From: Blastococcus sp. TF02-09
Lineage (GTDB): Bacteria; Actinomycetota; Actinomycetes; Mycobacteriales; Geodermatophilaceae
DNA length: 64,000 nucleotides
Direction of reading: 5' to 3'
Assembly (NCBI RefSeq): GCF_003319105.1
Contig: NZ_QOHH01000001.1
Coordinates: 186,001-250,000, forward strand
Both the position numbers and the translations under genes were made by a program. The notes below the pieces were generated by a model, which was not told where the DNA came from, did no database searches, and was given only the letters and a program-made list of their open reading frames with translations. Positions within the stretch are counted from its first letter, which is position 1. Every line of letters begins with the position of its first letter. This document shows, piece by piece, positions 8,260 to 17,731 of this stretch.

Positions 8260-9080
8260 GCACGGCCCGGCCGGGTCCCGGCCACGACGAGGGCTTCGAG
8301 GAGCTCGCCGTGGGCTGGGCGCTGCACGCCCTGGAGCCCGAGGACGCCGACGCGTTCCTCCCGCACCTGTCCGGCTGCCCGCGCTGCCGCGAGATCGTCG
8401 ACCAGACCACCGAGGTCATGGGCGACCTGGCCACCGCGGCGCCGGCCGTCGAGCTGCCGCCGGGGCTGGGCGAGCGGCTGCGCGCCGAGGTGGCGCGCAC
8501 CCCGCAGGACGTGCCCGCCGAGCGTCCGGAGCAGGCCGCTGCGCCGGCCCCCGCGCGCCCGGCGCCCGCGGCCGCATCCCCTGCCGTACCCAGCCGGGTG
8601 CCCGCCGGGGTGCCGGTGCCGCGCCGCCGGTGGACGTCGGTGCTGGTCGCGGCCGCCGTCGCCGCGGTCGTCGGGCTCGGTGCCTGGACGGCCGTGCTCA
8701 TCGGCGACCGGGACGAGGCGCGCGACGCCGTGGCCGCAGAGTCCGCCCTGGTCGAGGAGCTGCTCCGCCCGGGGCCGGCGACGGTCGTCCCGGTCACCGA
8801 CGACGGCCGGACGGTGGCCACGCTGCTCACCCGCGACGACGGCGTGCAGGTGGTCAGCCACGCGCTGGAGCCCAACGACCGGGATGCCGAGATCTACGTC
8901 CTGTGGGGCCTGGAGCAGGGCACGCCCAAGGCACTGGGGGAGTTCGACGTCGACGGTCCGGGCCTGGAGCTGCGCACCCTGGAGGTCGAGGGTGCCGACG
9001 ACTTCCCGAGCTACGGCATCAGCGTCGAGCCCGGACGGCAGGCACCCGAGGCGCCGACCGACGTCGTCGCCCGGAGCTAG
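8256..9080 (+). CDS. Membrane anti-sigma factor (RskA-like, zinc-binding anti-sigma domain)
   Basis: A 274-residue protein. The N-terminal domain has HLSGCPRC, the HxxxCxxC zinc motif of anti-sigma factors. An Ala/Pro-rich linker follows, then one transmembrane segment (VLVAAAVAAVVGLGAWTAVL, about residues 129-148), then an extracytoplasmic domain of about 115 residues of the RskA type (ending in EVEGADDFPSYGISVEP). It should hold the upstream ECF sigma factor inactive until regulated proteolysis. It overlaps the sigma gene by ATGA and ends with TAG. Confidence 0.9.
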   Translation: MSTARPGPGHDEGFEELAVGWALHALEPEDADAFLPHLSGCPRCREIVDQTTEVMGDLATAAPAVELPPGLGERLRAEVARTPQDVPAERPEQAAAPAPARPAPAAASPAVPSRVPAGVPVPRRRWTSVLVAAAVAAVVGLGAWTAVLIGDRDEARDAVAAESALVEELLRPGPATVVPVTDDGRTVATLLTRDDGVQVVSHALEPNDRDAEIYVLWGLEQGTPKALGEFDVDGPGLELRTLEVEGADDFPSYGISVEPGRQAPEAPTDVVARS

Positions 9081-9115
9081 TCGGGCCCTGTCCCGGGGTG
9101 CGGGATGATCCGCGC

Positions 9116-9556
9116 ATGCCTCGTCTGCTCGTCGTCCACCACACCCCCTCGCCCGCGCTCCAGGCGGTGCTCGAGGCGGTGAAGGAGGGGGCGGCCCTCG
9201 TCGAGGAGGTGGAGCTGGTGCTCCGCCCGGCGCTCTCGGCGGGCCCCGCCGACGTGCTCGCCGCCGACGGCGTCCTGCTCGGCACGCCGGCGAACATCGG
9301 GTACATGTCCGGGGCGCTCAAGCACTTCTTCGACACCGTGTACTACCCGTGCCTGGACGCCACGGTGGGGCTGCCGTACGGGGTGTACGTGCACGGGAAC
9401 GACGACACCGCGGGCGCGCTGACCAGCATCGACCGGATCACCGGGGCGCTGCGCTGGAAGCAGGTCGCCGCGCCGCTGAGCCTGACCGGATCGGCGTCAC
9501 CGGCCGACCTGGACGCCGTCCGGGAGCTGGCCGCCACGGTGGCGGTCGGGCTCTAG
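9116..9556 (+). CDS. Flavodoxin-fold / NADPH-dependent FMN reductase family protein
   Basis: A 146-residue flavodoxin-like protein. It starts with an Rossmann-type beta strand (RLLVVHHTPSPALQAVLEAV) and contains GVLLGTPANIGYMSGALKHFFDTVY, a motif shared by WrbA/FMN-reductase-like proteins for FMN phosphate and ring contacts. It probably binds FMN and has NAD(P)H-dependent reductase activity; the substrate is unknown. It is separated by 35 bases from the anti-sigma gene and ends with TAG just before a strong hairpin. Confidence 0.75.
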   Translation: MPRLLVVHHTPSPALQAVLEAVKEGAALVEEVELVLRPALSAGPADVLAADGVLLGTPANIGYMSGALKHFFDTVYYPCLDATVGLPYGVYVHGNDDTAGALTSIDRITGALRWKQVAAPLSLTGSASPADLDAVRELAATVAVGL

Positions 9557-9570
9557 CGCTCCCCGGAACG

Positions 9571-9612
9571 CCGACGGGGGCCACGGCGCCGGAGCGCCGT
9601 GACCCCCGTCGG
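9571..9612. terminator. Bidirectional hairpin terminator between flavodoxin-like gene and csp
   Basis: A 19-bp stem with a single mismatch and a 4-base loop lies between two convergent genes. No long T-run is present, as is common in high-GC actinobacteria. Confidence 0.75.
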
Positions 9613-9624
9613 GATCAGTTCAGA

Positions 9625-9828
9625 TCAGAGCGGGCGGACGTTGTCCGCCTGCGGGCCCTTCTGGCCCTGCGTGACGTCGAACTCGACCTGCTGGCCCTCG
9701 TCGAGGGAGCGGTAGCCGTCGCTCTGGATGGCGGAGTAGTGCACGAAGACGTCGGCGCCGCCGCCGTCCTGGGCGATGAAGCCGAAGCCCTTCTCCGCGT
9801 TGAACCACTTCACAGTGCCCTGAGCCAT
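9625..9828 (-). CDS. Cold-shock protein
   Basis: A 67-residue protein with the RNP1 motif KGFGFIAQ and RNP2 motif VFVHYSAI of the CspA family of single-stranded nucleic-acid chaperones. Length and sequence match actinobacterial CspA-type proteins. A purine-rich stretch (GAAGAAGAAGAACG) precedes the ATG. About 205 bases upstream have no gene and include a long 5' leader, as is usual for csp genes; no structure could be confidently drawn. Confidence 0.95.
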   Translation of the reverse strand: MAQGTVKWFNAEKGFGFIAQDGGGADVFVHYSAIQSDGYRSLDEGQQVEFDVTQGQKGPQADNVRPL

Positions 9829-10033
9829 GTTCGTTCTTCTTCTTCCGTGCTGATGGGTGACCGGACCGGCAACTCGCCGTCCCGGGGCCGCCGCACCGAC
9901 CGGCAGGACCGAGAGGAACGTCAGGGCAGAGACGACTGCGGACGTTCGAGAACGAGCAGAGGTACTACAGCGACCGGCGGCGAGAATACCCTGTTCCGCG
10001 GGCCGGGCGGTAGCCCCGCGCCCGGAGCGCCGC

Positions 10034-11536
10034 TCAGCCGGCGAGCTCGAGGGTCTCGGTCGTGTCCTTGCGCACCTGCGCGAGGAGCTCCGGTTCGTCG
10101 GACAGCTTGTGCCCGTAGGAGGGGATGGCCTCCTGGATCAGCGGGCGCCAGGCGTCGGTGCGGTCGGGGAAGCAGCGCTCGAGCAGCGTGAGCATCGCCG
10201 AGACGGCGGTGGAGGCACCCGGGGAGGCGCCCAGCAGGCCGGCGATGGTGCCGTCGGCCCCCACGATCAGCTCGGTGCCGAACTGCAGCATGCCCTTGCC
10301 GGTGGCGGGGTCCCGCTTGATCACCTGGACGCGCTGGCCGGCGGTGATCATGTCCCAGTCGTGCTCCTCGGCCTCCGGCACGAAGCCCTGCAGGGTGCGG
10401 TGGCGGGCGGCCCGGGACTGCAGCAGTTCCTTGATCAGGTACTTGGTGAGCGCCAGTTCGGTGCGGGCGACGCCGAGCATCGAGCCGAGGTTGTTCGGGC
10501 GCACGCTCAGCGGCAGGTCGAACATCGACCCGGCCTTGAGGAACTTCGGCGAGAAGCCGGCGTACGGGCCGAAGAGCAGCGAGTGCTCGCCGTCGATCAG
10601 GCGCAGGTCCAGGTGCGGGACCGACATCGGGGGAGCGCCCACCGCCGCCTGGCCGTAGACCTTCGCCTGGTGCATCGAGACGAGCTCCTGGGACGTCGTC
10701 CGCAGGAACATGCCGCTGACCGGGAAGCCGCCGAAGCCCGCGATCTCCGGGATGCCGGTGCGCTGCAGCAGCGGCAGTGCACCGCCGCCGGCGCCGACGA
10801 ACACGAACCGGGTGCGCACCGTGCGGGGCTCGCCCGAACGGGTGTCGCGGACGGTCACCTTCCAGCGGCCGTCGGTCTCCCGCTCGATCTCCTCGACGCG
10901 CTGGTGGGTGTGCGCCGCGACGCCGCGGGTCTCGGCGTCCGCGAGCAGCAGCTTGGTCAGGGCGCCGAAGTTGACGTCGGTGCCGGCGATCGACCGGGTG
11001 GCGGCGACGGCCTGCTCCGGGTCGCGGCCGGCCATGACCAGCGGGATCCACCGGGCGAGCTCGGCGGGGTCCTCGGTGTGCTCGAGCTCGGCGAACAGCG
11101 GCTCGGCCTTGAGCGCCGCGTAGCGGGCGCGCATGTAGCGGCGACCCTCCTCGCCGGTGACGAAGCTGACGTGCGGCACCGGGGAGATGAAGTCCCGCGG
11201 GGAGCCGGTCATGCCGCGGCGCACCAGGTGCGACCAGAACTGCCGGGAGACCTGGAACTGCTCGTTGATGCCCACGGCCTTGGACGGGTCCACCCGGCCG
11301 TCGGGGCCGGCGGGGGTGTAGTTCAGCTCGCAGAGGGCCGAGTGGCCGGTGCCGGCGTTGTTCCAGGCGTCCGAGCTCTCCCCGGCCAGCGCGGGACCGG
11401 CCTCGAACACCGTGACCGACCAGTCGGGCGCGACGATGCCGAACAGCGCGGCGAGGGTGGCGCTCATGATCCCGCCACCGACCAGCACCACGTCGGGGTT
11501 CGAGCTGTCCGCTACTGCGCGGTGATCCGAAGTCAC
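10034..11536 (-). CDS. mqo: Malate:quinone oxidoreductase
   Basis: A 500-residue FAD-dependent peripheral membrane enzyme that oxidises malate to oxaloacetate and passes electrons to the quinone pool. The N-terminal dinucleotide-binding motif is [17 protein letters not shown], followed by the Mqo signature [18 protein letters not shown] and, further on, [11 protein letters not shown] and LGASPGAST. Length is normal for Mqo. A candidate -10 (TAGGGT) lies about 45-50 bases upstream on the minus strand. In many actinobacteria it works alongside or instead of malate dehydrogenase. Confidence 0.96.
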   Translation of the reverse strand: MTSDHRAVADSSNPDVVLVGGGIMSATLAALFGIVAPDWSVTVFEAGPALAGESSDAWNNAGTGHSALCELNYTPAGPDGRVDPSKAVGINEQFQVSRQFWSHLVRRGMTGSPRDFISPVPHVSFVTGEEGRRYMRARYAALKAEPLFAELEHTEDPAELARWIPLVMAGRDPEQAVAATRSIAGTDVNFGALTKLLLADAETRGVAAHTHQRVEEIERETDGRWKVTVRDTRSGEPRTVRTRFVFVGAGGGALPLLQRTGIPEIAGFGGFPVSGMFLRTTSQELVSMHQAKVYGQAAVGAPPMSVPHLDLRLIDGEHSLLFGPYAGFSPKFLKAGSMFDLPLSVRPNNLGSMLGVARTELALTKYLIKELLQSRAARHRTLQGFVPEAEEHDWDMITAGQRVQVIKRDPATGKGMLQFGTELIVGADGTIAGLLGASPGASTAVSAMLTLLERCFPDRTDAWRPLIQEAIPSYGHKLSDEPELLAQVRKDTTETLELAG

Positions 11537-11753
11537 GTCTGCCTCTCTGGCCTACCGGGGGAGGGCGCCCGCGGAGCGCGCCACCCTAGATGGTCGGCCG
11601 AAACCACCCTCAACACGAAACCGCAGCGGTGTGAGCTATGTCGCCTTCGTGGCGGCGCCGTCGCCCGCGGCCCCGGCGACGGGAGGGATGCCCCGCCGCC
11701 GGCCACGGCATGCCCGGCGCCCGGAGCGCCCGGGCCCGCCCGGGCCCGGGGGC

Positions 11754-11759
11754 TAGCGT
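11754..11759 (+). promoter_or_regulatory. -10 box for leaderless tryptophan 2,3-dioxygenase transcript
   Basis: TAGCGT ends exactly 6 bases before the ATG at 11766, the spacing expected when transcription starts at the first base of the start codon. The same TANNNT-N6-start arrangement recurs elsewhere in the window. Confidence 0.55.
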
Positions 11760-11765
11760 GCGGGC

Positions 11766-12632
11766 ATGGCGAGCGATCCCCACGACGGCCGGGCCGAGCG
11801 GGCGCTCGAGGAGTCCATCCGGACCGACCTGAGCGCCGACCGCAGTTACGGCGGCTACCTCGGGCTGGACCGGTTGCTCTCCGCGCAACAGCCCCGCAGC
11901 CGGCCCGAGCACCACGACGAGCTGCTGTTCATCGTCCAGCACCAGACCAGCGAGCTGTGGCTCAAGCTGGTGCTGCACGAGCTGATGGCGGCACGCAGGT
12001 ACCTCGCGGCCGACGAGCTCGACCCCGCGCTCAAGTGCCTCGCCCGGGTGAAGAACATCCAGCGCACGCTCACCGAGCAGTGGTCGGTGCTGGCCACCCT
12101 CACGCCGCGGGAGTACGCACAGTTCCGCGGCGCGCTGGGCGACGCCTCGGGCTTCCAGTCCCACCAGTACCGGGCGGTCGAGTTCGTCCTCGGCAACAAG
12201 AACGCCGCGATGCTGCAGGTCTTTGACGGCGAGCCGGCCGCCCGGGAGCTGCTCGCCGAGCTGCTGGACGCGCCGACGCTCTACGACGAGTTCCTCCGGC
12301 TGCTGGCCCGCACCGGCCTGGACGTGCCCGAGTCCGTCCTGACCCGCGACGTCCGGGAGCCGTGGCGCTTCGAGGTCGGGCTGGTGCCGGTGTTCCGGCG
12401 CATCTACGAGTCGACCGAGACGCCCTGGGGGGTCTACGAGGCCTGCGAGAGCCTCGTGGACATCGAGGACAACTTCCAGCTGTGGCGGTTCCGGCACCTG
12501 CTCACCGTCCAGCGGACGATCGGGGCGAAGACCGGCACCGGCGGCTCGTCCGGCGTGGGGTTCCTGAGGCGTGCGCTGGATCTCACGTTCTTCCCCGAGC
12601 TCTACGCCGTCCGCACCGAGATCGGCACGTGA
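11766..12632 (+). CDS. kynA: Tryptophan 2,3-dioxygenase
   Basis: A 288-residue haem enzyme catalysing the first step of the kynurenine pathway. The segment [13 protein letters not shown] (residues 55-67) contains the substrate-contacting His, and the C-terminal region has the probable haem-ligand His at about 244 followed by GTGGSSG, the conserved substrate loop. Length fits the bacterial family. No other kynurenine genes are in the window. No Shine-Dalgarno is evident; a -10 box sits at leaderless spacing. Confidence 0.95.
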   Translation: MASDPHDGRAERALEESIRTDLSADRSYGGYLGLDRLLSAQQPRSRPEHHDELLFIVQHQTSELWLKLVLHELMAARRYLAADELDPALKCLARVKNIQRTLTEQWSVLATLTPREYAQFRGALGDASGFQSHQYRAVEFVLGNKNAAMLQVFDGEPAARELLAELLDAPTLYDEFLRLLARTGLDVPESVLTRDVREPWRFEVGLVPVFRRIYESTETPWGVYEACESLVDIEDNFQLWRFRHLLTVQRTIGAKTGTGGSSGVGFLRRALDLTFFPELYAVRTEIGT

Positions 12633-12713
12633 CCGGTGCCGGTCCACGGCGTCGCGACCACCCCCGAGGGGCGACCCGGCCGACGGGGCGCGGCACCGAC
12701 GGCGGAGGCGGGC

Positions 12714-12719
12714 TAAAAT
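12714..12719 (+). promoter_or_regulatory. Candidate -10 box upstream of sigA
   Basis: TAAAAT stands out in GC-rich sequence about 160 bases upstream of the sigA start. No convincing -35 was found. The intervening leader (12726-12877) holds no gene that can be recognised. Confidence 0.5.
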
Positions 12720-12877
12720 GACGTGCCGTCCGCGGTGACGCGCCACTCTGGCCGGAACCGCAGGACATCAGCCCCCCACCCTGATCGTGTGCCGGCTCCT
12801 CGCCGGGCACGTGCCGGCCTCTCCGCTAGGACTGCAGGTTCTCGCGACGCCGTCCGATCCCGTCACGAGAGGCGACC

Positions 12878-14206
12878 ATGACTGCGACAGACATCGCCCA
12901 GCCGGCCGCCGCCGGCCCGGACGAACCCGCTGCTGCCCCCGAGGCAGCGGCGAAGCCGAAGGCTGCCGCCAAGCCTCGGGCAGCCGCCAAGAAGGCACCC
13001 GCGAAGGCCGCGGCCGCCAAGGCTCCGGCCAAGGCCAAGACCTCCACGAAGGCCCCGGCGAAGGCGAAGACCGCCGCCGCCGAGCCCGACGCCGAGCTGG
13101 CCGAGGACGTGCTCGACCCGGCCGCCGAGGGGGAGACCGTCACCATCGCCCCCGCGGGGGTCGACGAGGACGACGACACCGACGTCCCCGAGGGCGAGGC
13201 CGACGCCGCGGCGCCGGGGTTCGTCTGGGAGGACGAGGAGGAGTCCCTCGCCCTGCGCAAGGCCCGCAAGGACGCCGAGATGACGGCCTCCACCGACGCG
13301 GTCCGCGCCTACCTCAAGCTCATCGGCCGGGTGAAGCTGCTGACCGCCGAGGAGGAGGTCGACCTCGCCAAGCGCATCGAGGCCGGTCTCTACGCCAGCC
13401 ACAAGCTGGCCGACGCCGCTGCGGCGGGCGAGACGCTGCCGGTCTCCCGTCGCCGCGAGCTCACCTGGGTGACCCGGGACGGCGAGCGCGCCAAGGATCA
13501 CCTGCTCGAGGCCAACCTGCGTCTCGTGGTGTCGTTGGCCAAGCGCTACACCGGCCGTGGCATGGCGTTCCTGGACCTCATCCAGGAGGGCAACATGGGC
13601 CTGATCCGCGCGGTCGAGAAGTTCGACTACACCAAGGGCTTCAAGTTCTCGACCTACGCGACGTGGTGGATCCGCCAGGCGATCACCCGGGCCATGGCCG
13701 ACCAGGCGCGCACCATCCGTATCCCGGTGCACATGGTCGAGGTGATCAACAAGCTCGGCCGCATCCAGCGGGAGATGTCGCAGTCCCTCGGCCGCGAGCC
13801 CACCCCGGAGGAGCTGGCCAAGGAGCTCGACCTCACGCCGGAGAAGGTGCTGGAGATCCAGCAGTACGCCCGGGAGCCGATCAGCCTCGACCAGACCATC
13901 GGCGACGAGGGCGACAGCCAGCTCGGTGACTTCATCGAGGACTCCGAGGCCGTCGTCGCCGTCGACGCCGTCAGCTTCGGCCTGATGCAGGACCAGCTGC
14001 TGAGCGTGCTGCAGACCCTGTCGGAGCGGGAGGCCGGCGTGGTCCGGCTGCGCTTCGGCCTCACCGACGGCCAACCGCGCACGCTGGACGAGATCGGCCG
14101 CGTCTACGGGGTCACCCGTGAGCGCATCCGGCAGATCGAGTCCAAGACGATGAGCAAGCTGCGCCATCCCAGCCGCTCCCAGGTCCTCCGCGACTACCTG
14201 GACTGA
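12878..14206 (+). CDS. sigA: Principal RNA polymerase sigma factor (RpoD/SigA)
   Basis: A 442-residue group 1 sigma factor. Residues 1-75 are a low-complexity Ala/Lys/Pro-rich region (repeats such as KAAAKP and KAPAKA), typical of actinobacterial primary sigmas. Then come region 1.2 ([15 protein letters not shown]), region 2 ([17 protein letters not shown]), region 3, and the region 4 helix-turn-helix ([22 protein letters not shown]). It recognises housekeeping promoters. It is followed by a cluster of hairpins shared with the convergent pckG. Confidence 0.95.
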   Translation: MTATDIAQPAAAGPDEPAAAPEAAAKPKAAAKPRAAAKKAPAKAAAAKAPAKAKTSTKAPAKAKTAAAEPDAELAEDVLDPAAEGETVTIAPAGVDEDDDTDVPEGEADAAAPGFVWEDEEESLALRKARKDAEMTASTDAVRAYLKLIGRVKLLTAEEEVDLAKRIEAGLYASHKLADAAAAGETLPVSRRRELTWVTRDGERAKDHLLEANLRLVVSLAKRYTGRGMAFLDLIQEGNMGLIRAVEKFDYTKGFKFSTYATWWIRQAITRAMADQARTIRIPVHMVEVINKLGRIQREMSQSLGREPTPEELAKELDLTPEKVLEIQQYAREPISLDQTIGDEGDSQLGDFIEDSEAVVAVDAVSFGLMQDQLLSVLQTLSEREAGVVRLRFGLTDGQPRTLDEIGRVYGVTRERIRQIESKTMSKLRHPSRSQVLRDYLD

Positions 14207-14210
14207 AAAA

Positions 14211-14262
14211 AGGACCCCGTCCTCCTCACCCCTCGCACGCTCGGGGCGAGCCTCTGGACGGG
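14211..14262. terminator. Hairpin directly after sigA
   Basis: GACCCCGTCC and GGACGGGGCC pair around an inner small stem, starting a few bases after the sigA stop codon. The A-run just before it on the + strand would be a U-run for transcripts from pckG on the other strand. Confidence 0.5.
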
Positions 14263-14317
14263 GCCAGCGACGACGAGGGCCCCGACCACGCCGGTCGGGG
14301 CCCTCGTCGTTGCTGGC
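14263..14317. terminator. Long hairpin terminator of sigA
   Basis: A 25-bp stem with one G-T wobble and a 5-base loop (14288-14292). It is followed by a T-containing stretch and is one of the strongest hairpins in the window. Confidence 0.8.
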
Positions 14318-14339
14318 GTCGGCGCCTCTCCTGGGGCTC

Positions 14340-14383
14340 TTCTCGTGCTGGTGGGGTCCTGCAGCGCCCGGTGAGCACGAGAA
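14340..14383. repeat. Inverted repeat between sigA and pckG
   Basis: A 10-bp perfect inverted repeat (TTCTCGTGCT / AGCACGAGAA) with a 24-base spacer, between two terminator-like hairpins. Its role is unknown; it may be a further transcription barrier. Confidence 0.45.
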
Positions 14384-14413
14384 ACGCCCGAGAAGCGCCC
14401 GGAGACGAGACGA

Positions 14414-14439
14414 AGGCCCCGACCGTGCGGTCGGGGCCT
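14414..14439. terminator. Hairpin terminator of pckG
   Basis: An 11-bp perfect stem (AGGCCCCGACC) with the tetraloop GTGC, 34 bases after the pckG stop codon. Confidence 0.75.
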
Positions 14440-14472
14440 CCGTCGTCGTGCAGGGCGCTCAGCGCCCGGGGA

Positions 14473-16317
14473 TCACTCCGCCTGGTCGTCCAGGGCGTCG
14501 GAGACGCGACGGTGGGCCGCCCAGATCTCCTCCGGCATGTCGTGGAACAGCGAGAGGTGCTGCTCGCGGTGCGCCATCTCCTGCTGCCACCGGTGGGTGT
14601 CGATGGACAGGAGGGTGTCGAGGTCGTCGGGGCGGAGGTCGGTCATCCCCTCGAGCTCGAGCTCGTCCTTGGCCGGGACGATGCCCACCGGGGTCTGCCG
14701 GCCGCTGACCTCGCCGTTGCGCAGCTGCATCAGCCACAGCAGCGGACGCAGGTTGTCCCGGTACCCCGGCCACAGGAAGCGGCCGTCCTCGCCCCGCTGG
14801 AACCAGTTCACGTGGGCGAAGATCGGCTTGTCCTTGGCGGCGCCGATGATCTTCAGCCAGTGCGCGGCGTACGCGCCCTCGGAGTAGGCCATGAACGGGC
14901 GCATCGACATCGGGTCGTACCGCAGGACGCCCTCGGTGCCCTCGGCGGCGAAGGTCGCCTCCGCGCCCAGGGTGAGGCCGTCGTAGACGCCCTCGGCGAG
15001 GTCGGTGATCGCGCGGACCAGCGGCTCGCGGTCGCGGGTGCGGCCGCCGAAGATGATCGCGTCGACCGGCACGCCTTTCGGGTTCTCGTAGTCCGGCGCG
15101 ATGTTCGGGATGTTCGACAGCGTCGTGGTGAAGCGGCTGTTCGGGTGCGCCCAGGGGGCGTCCTTCTCCTCTTCGGAGCGCTCCGCGATCAGGTCGCCCT
15201 TCCAGTCGCGCCAGCCGGTGACGTCGGCGGGCGGGTTCTTGCTCTTGCCCTCCCACCACACGTCCTGCGTCTGCTCGTTGTAGGCGACGTTGGTGAAGAT
15301 CGTCCCGGTGCCCTCGGCGATCGCCTCGACGGCCGTGGGGTTAGTGACCTCGTTGGTGTCCTTGGCGACGCCGAAGGCCCCGTACTCGGGGTTGATCGCG
15401 TAGACGCGGCCGTCCTCGTCGTCGACCCACAGCCAGGCGATGTCGTCGCCGTAGAAGTGCACCTGGTAGCGGTCACCGAGGGCGTCGGGCGCCAGGATCA
15501 TGGCGAGGTTCGTCTTGCCCGACGCGCTCGGCATGCCGCCGGCGATGTGGTACGTGCGGCCGGCCTGCTTGTCGGTGATGCCCAGCAGCAGGAACTGCTC
15601 GGCGAGGAACTTCCCGGAGGCCCAGCCGTCGTAGGTGGCCTGGCGGAGGCCGTGGGCGATCTTGCCCAGCAGCGCGTTGCCGCCGTAGGAGGAGCCGTAG
15701 TGCAGGATCGTGCGCTCGTCGGCGATCGTCACGAAGTAGCGCTGGTCCTCGGCGGTGCCCTGGCCGAGGTTCTCCAGGTCGCCGGTCACGTGCACGCCGC
15801 GGACGAAGTAGTCCTGGTCCTCGAGGTCGTTCACGTACTGCACGCCCACCCGCGCCATGCGGATCATGTGCAGCACGACCGTGCGGGTGTCGGTGAGCTC
15901 GACGCCGGTGGCGAAGGCCTGCAGCGGGGAGCCGGGCGGGGCCATGACGTAGGGGACGACGTACATCGTCTTGCCCGCGGACTTGCCGGCCATCCGCTCC
16001 TCGAGCATCGGGCGCATCTCCGAGGCCGGGCGCCAGTTGTTGTACTCGCCCTTGTCCTCGGGGTTGTTCGTCGCCACGACGGTGCGCTCCTCGGAGCGCG
16101 CGGTGTCCTTGGGGTGGCTGCGGGAGTAGTAGCGGCCCTCGCCCGCGGGCAGGAGCTCACCGGCCTCGAGTGCCTCCCGGATCAGCCGCGCGTCGTCGGA
16201 GGCGTTGACGACCTCCACCCGCTCGGCGCCGGTGTGCTGCGCCCAGTGCTTCACGTAGGCCCGCACGGCCTCGTTCGTCAGTCCGGCTTCGTCCAGAACC
16301 GCGTCTATGGCAGTCAC
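14473..16317 (-). CDS. pckG: Phosphoenolpyruvate carboxykinase (GTP)
   Basis: A 614-residue enzyme converting oxaloacetate and GTP to PEP and CO2, a gluconeogenic step. It shows the GTP-PEPCK kinase-1a motif GGMPSASGKTNLAM (with the P-loop and the reactive Cys position replaced by Ser), FYGDDIAW for metal binding, and FGGRTRDREPLV for substrate contact. GTG at 16317 is chosen because GGAGAGG precedes it; the upstream ATG at 16332 would overlap that ribosome-binding site. The residue at the hyper-reactive Cys position of many GTP-PEPCKs appears to be Ser here. Confidence 0.95.
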   Translation of the reverse strand: MTAIDAVLDEAGLTNEAVRAYVKHWAQHTGAERVEVVNASDDARLIREALEAGELLPAGEGRYYSRSHPKDTARSEERTVVATNNPEDKGEYNNWRPASEMRPMLEERMAGKSAGKTMYVVPYVMAPPGSPLQAFATGVELTDTRTVVLHMIRMARVGVQYVNDLEDQDYFVRGVHVTGDLENLGQGTAEDQRYFVTIADERTILHYGSSYGGNALLGKIAHGLRQATYDGWASGKFLAEQFLLLGITDKQAGRTYHIAGGMPSASGKTNLAMILAPDALGDRYQVHFYGDDIAWLWVDDEDGRVYAINPEYGAFGVAKDTNEVTNPTAVEAIAEGTGTIFTNVAYNEQTQDVWWEGKSKNPPADVTGWRDWKGDLIAERSEEEKDAPWAHPNSRFTTTLSNIPNIAPDYENPKGVPVDAIIFGGRTRDREPLVRAITDLAEGVYDGLTLGAEATFAAEGTEGVLRYDPMSMRPFMAYSEGAYAAHWLKIIGAAKDKPIFAHVNWFQRGEDGRFLWPGYRDNLRPLLWLMQLRNGEVSGRQTPVGIVPAKDELELEGMTDLRPDDLDTLLSIDTHRWQQEMAHREQHLSLFHDMPEEIWAAHRRVSDALDDQAE

Positions 16318-16591
16318 GAGGATCCTCTCCATCCGCTACGACCCACCTTGTCTTCCCGCGCAGGATCCAGCCACCGCGCCCCCGCAGGAGGGAGTGGGGC
16401 GGACCCGGCATCGGGAAAGTGTTGGGTGATGGTGTCAGGCGGGTTACGGCGGCTGTACGCCGGGAGGTTCCCGGGCCGTGTCCGGCCATCCGGATGGAGT
16501 ACGTCTCACGCTCACGCGTGTGACGCGCGTAACCGTACGGGCGACGGGTCGTTGCTCCCGTCGGCATCCCTCGCGTCGTCTGGAGCTCTCC

Positions 16592-17440
16592 GTGCGCCGT
16601 CTCGCCGCCTGCCTGCTGGCCGTGTTCACCACCCTCGTGGTGGTCGCACCTCCATCCCAGGCGACCGGTCCGGTCCGGTACGTGGCGCTCGGCGACTCCT
16701 ACAGCGCCGCCTCCGGCGTGCTGCCGCCCGACCCGACGGCGCCGCCGCAGTGCCTGCGCTCGCTGGCCAACTACCCGCACGTCATCGCCGCGGCCACCGG
16801 CGCGCAGCTCACCGACGTCACCTGCGGCGGAGCGGACACCGGCGACTACCTCACCGGCCAGTACCCCGGCGTGGCGCCCCAGCTGGACGCCGTCACCCGG
16901 GACGCGCAGGCCGTCACGATGACGATCGGCGGGAACGACAGCGGGGTCTTCATCAACTCGATCCTGCGCTGCGGGGCCGCGGGACTCACGACGCTCGGCA
17001 CGGGCAGCCCCTGCCGCGACCAGTACGGCTCCTCGTTCCAGGACACGATCCGGACGACGACGTACCCCTCGCTGGTGCGGGTGCTGAAGGCGGTGCGGGC
17101 CAAGGCGCGGCACGCGGAGGTCGCGATCCTGGGCTATCCCTCGATCCTCCCGGCCACGGGCGGCTGCTATCCGCTCATGCCGGTCGCCGAGGGCGACGTC
17201 CCCTACCTGCGGGGCGTCCAGGCGACGCTCAACGACGCGGTCCGCCGGGCGGCGAAGGCCACGGGTGTGACGTTCGTCGACCTGAGCCGGGTGTCCGAGG
17301 GGCACGACGCATGCCAGCCGATCGGCGTCCGGTGGATCGAGCCGGTGCTCGTCGGCACCAACCCGGTCGTCGTCCACCCCAACGCGCTCGGCGAGTCCCG
17401 GATGGCCGCTGAGGCGATAGCGGTCATGCGGCGCCTCTGA
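16592..17440 (+). CDS. Secreted SGNH/GDSL-family hydrolase (lipase/esterase)
   Basis: A 282-residue protein with a signal peptide (VRRLAACLLAVFTTLVVVAPPSQA, cleavage after the Ala). Block I is GDSYSAASG with the nucleophile Ser, block III is GGNDSG, and a C-terminal VHPNALGE carries the catalytic His. This matches secreted Streptomyces-type SGNH lipases. Six or more cysteines outside the signal suggest disulfides. The start is GTG with GGAG 7 bases upstream; the longer upstream frame lacks a signal peptide. Confidence 0.9.
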   Translation: MRRLAACLLAVFTTLVVVAPPSQATGPVRYVALGDSYSAASGVLPPDPTAPPQCLRSLANYPHVIAAATGAQLTDVTCGGADTGDYLTGQYPGVAPQLDAVTRDAQAVTMTIGGNDSGVFINSILRCGAAGLTTLGTGSPCRDQYGSSFQDTIRTTTYPSLVRVLKAVRAKARHAEVAILGYPSILPATGGCYPLMPVAEGDVPYLRGVQATLNDAVRRAAKATGVTFVDLSRVSEGHDACQPIGVRWIEPVLVGTNPVVVHPNALGESRMAAEAIAVMRRL

Positions 17441-17441
17441 C

Positions 17442-17465
17442 GGCCCGGGGCGGTTGCCCCGGCCG
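17442..17465 (+). terminator. Hairpin terminator after the SGNH hydrolase
   Basis: CCGGGGC-GGTT-GCCCCGG begins 4 bases after the stop codon, with flanking GGC/GCC bases that can extend the stem. Confidence 0.6.
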
Positions 17466-17492
17466 GTGGTCCGCGGGCCCACCTGGTCGTTT

Positions 17493-17520
17493 GTCACGAA
17501 CGGGTAACGGTGCCTACCGT
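17493..17520 (+). promoter_or_regulatory. MtrA-like direct repeat plus -10 box (first paralogue)
   Basis: GTCACG (17493-17498) and GTAACG (17504-17509) lie 11 bases apart, one helical turn, and are followed by TACCGT, a TANNNT -10 candidate. The same arrangement precedes the second paralogue. The hexamers resemble the direct-repeat sites bound by the cell-wall response regulator MtrA in actinobacteria, recalled from the literature. The remaining leader to 17731 shows no conserved riboswitch core. Confidence 0.5.
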
Positions 17521-17731
17521 CATGCCGTCCGCCGGTCACTCCGTCCCCTCACCGGGACGACCGACGGACGCCGTCATGTCCTGGCCGGACCCGCCGGCCG
17601 AGCCGCGCCCCACCGTTCACCGCACGCTCGCTGTCGCGCGTGCCGGAGCGCACTCCCGCAGATCCCGTCCGCGCCGCCGGCCACCCCGTCCCGGGGTGCC
17701 GCGCGCCCCACGTCTCGGAGCCCCCGCACCC

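Noticed and set aside
16500-16560. MtrA- or CRP-type site upstream of the SGNH hydrolase
   Set aside because: GTGACG and GTAACC occur but with the wrong spacing, and the CACGCGTG palindrome is short; too weak to list.
17521-17731. A second ydaO riboswitch before the first wall-protein paralogue
   Set aside because: None of the conserved aptamer blocks is present in the leader.
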